From the NCBI GenBank assembly GCA_937895975.1, contig CALBLG010000174.1, positions 1-6,105 of the forward strand: a DNA stretch of 6,105 bases, given 5' to 3'. The notes under the pieces were generated by a model that was not told where the DNA came from, searched no databases, and was given only the letters and a program-made list of their open reading frames with translations. This document shows, in pieces, positions 5,636 through 6,105 of the stretch (positions are counted from its first letter, which is position 1; each line of letters opens with the position of its first letter). A program made the translations under genes and the position numbers. This stretch comes from an uncultured Slackia sp. Its GTDB lineage: Bacteria > Actinomycetota > Coriobacteriia > Coriobacteriales > Eggerthellaceae.

Positions 5636-6105
5636 ATGCGCGACAGCATCGCGGTGCTTATCCCCTGCTACAACGAGTCGGTGACCATCGCCAAGGTCGT
5701 CGACGACTTCAAGCGCGAGCTGCCCGAGGCGGCCGTCTACGTCTACGACAACAATTCCAAGGACGACACGGCCAAGATCGCGGCCGAGCACGGCGCCGTC
5801 GTGCGCCGCGAGCCGCGCCAGGGCAAGGGCAACGTGGTGCGCTCGATGTTCCGCGACATCGACGCCGACTACTACATCATGGTCGACGGCGACGACACCT
5901 ACCCGGCCGAGGCCGCCCGCGGGCTGCTCGCGCCGCTGCAGGCGGGCGAGGCCGACATGACGGTGGGCGACAGGCTGTCCAACGGCAGCTACGGCGAGGA
6001 GAACGACCGCGCGTTCCACGGGTTCGGCAACGACCTGGTGCGGTGGCTGATCAAAGCCATCTACGGCTTCGCGTTCGACGACGTGATGACCGGCTACCGC
6101 GCGTT
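5636..6105 (+). CDS. Family 2 glycosyltransferase (DPM1-like), 5' part, cut by window end
   Basis: The first 156 codons of a GT-A fold enzyme resembling polyprenyl/dolichyl-phosphate sugar transferases, which load a sugar from a nucleotide donor onto a lipid phosphate or a glycan at the inner membrane face. Seen: VLIPCYNES (7-15), VYDNNSKDDT (36-45), the GKGNVVR loop (63-69), the metal site DGDDTYP (84-90), VGDRLSNGSYGEEN (110-123), RAFHGFGNDLVR (125-136) and DVMTGYRA (149-156), which match the conserved N-terminal half of this group. The C-terminal part, which often holds membrane helices, is outside the window. It has its own TATAAT promoter and strong ribosome site after a 348-bp gap, so it probably starts a new transcript. 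Codon use differs sharply from the deacetylase: all nine Glu codons are GAG and five of six Lys codons AAG, against eight GAA of eleven in the first 60 deacetylase codons. Donor and acceptor are unknown. Confidence 0.92.
   Translation, partial: MRDSIAVLIPCYNESVTIAKVVDDFKRELPEAAVYVYDNNSKDDTAKIAAEHGAVVRREPRQGKGNVVRSMFRDIDADYYIMVDGDDTYPAEAARGLLAPLQAGEADMTVGDRLSNGSYGEENDRAFHGFGNDLVRWLIKAIYGFAFDDVMTGYRA

Noticed and set aside
5362..5649. 95-codon minus-strand frame across most of the intergenic region
   Set aside because: Its ATG lies inside the start of the next gene, its path crosses the palindrome and promoter, and no domain is recognisable. A real small protein cannot be fully excluded.
5606..6019. 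137-codon minus-strand frame opposite the last gene
   Set aside because: Val/Ala/Asp-rich mirror of strongly GC-biased codons; the plus strand encodes clear glycosyltransferase motifs.

Overview
The window looks like a chromosomal fragment of a high-GC Gram-positive bacterium. Most genes are GC-rich, with strong purine-rich Shine-Dalgarno sites, and the envelope genes are of the lipid-linked glycan type (GlcNAc-1-phosphate transferase, family 2 glycosyltransferases, membrane-anchored deacetylase). An actinomycetal host of the Coriobacteriia/Eggerthellaceae type is my best guess from the style of UvrC and the other proteins. This is inference; I could not run a search. No tRNA, rRNA, CRISPR array or transposase gene was seen.

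Layout. On the minus strand, positions 1-1530 hold the first 510 codons of uvrC (nucleotide excision repair; its 3' end lies outside the window). Directly upstream, and overlapping it by one base (TAATG), is a family 2 glycosyltransferase (1530-2540), so the two form a tightly coupled minus-strand operon. A 189-bp divergent intergenic region (2541-2729) carries candidate promoters for both directions that share the same A/T-rich core. On the plus strand follow a WecA/TagO-type polyprenyl-phosphate GlcNAc-1-phosphate transferase (2730-3902) and, 71 bp later, a single-pass membrane polysaccharide deacetylase with an Ig-like extracellular domain (3974-5287). A 348-bp gene-free stretch (5288-5635) then leads to the 5' part of another family 2 glycosyltransferase (5636 to the window end), which has a different codon style from its neighbours.

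How the genes may work together. The WecA-type enzyme would start a glycan on undecaprenyl (or decaprenyl) phosphate at the inner membrane face. The two glycosyltransferases could extend it or supply a lipid-linked sugar, and the deacetylase would act outside the membrane on N-acetylated sugars of the finished polymer. The polymer itself cannot be named from this window. uvrC appears to be a passenger of the envelope operon by gene order.

The part least explained by known genes is 5288-5635. It holds a 161-bp imperfect palindrome (two 31-bp arms with 25 of 31 positions complementary and no gaps) around a core with further small hairpins, with a run of five T just after it. It also holds two 14-bp operator-like palindromes of the LacI/CcpA type, 158 bp apart, and a perfect TATAAT box in front of the last gene. 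This may be a terminator, a structured RNA or a non-autonomous mobile element combined with an upstream regulatory region. It is the best candidate here for something undescribed, but nothing in the window proves a new system.
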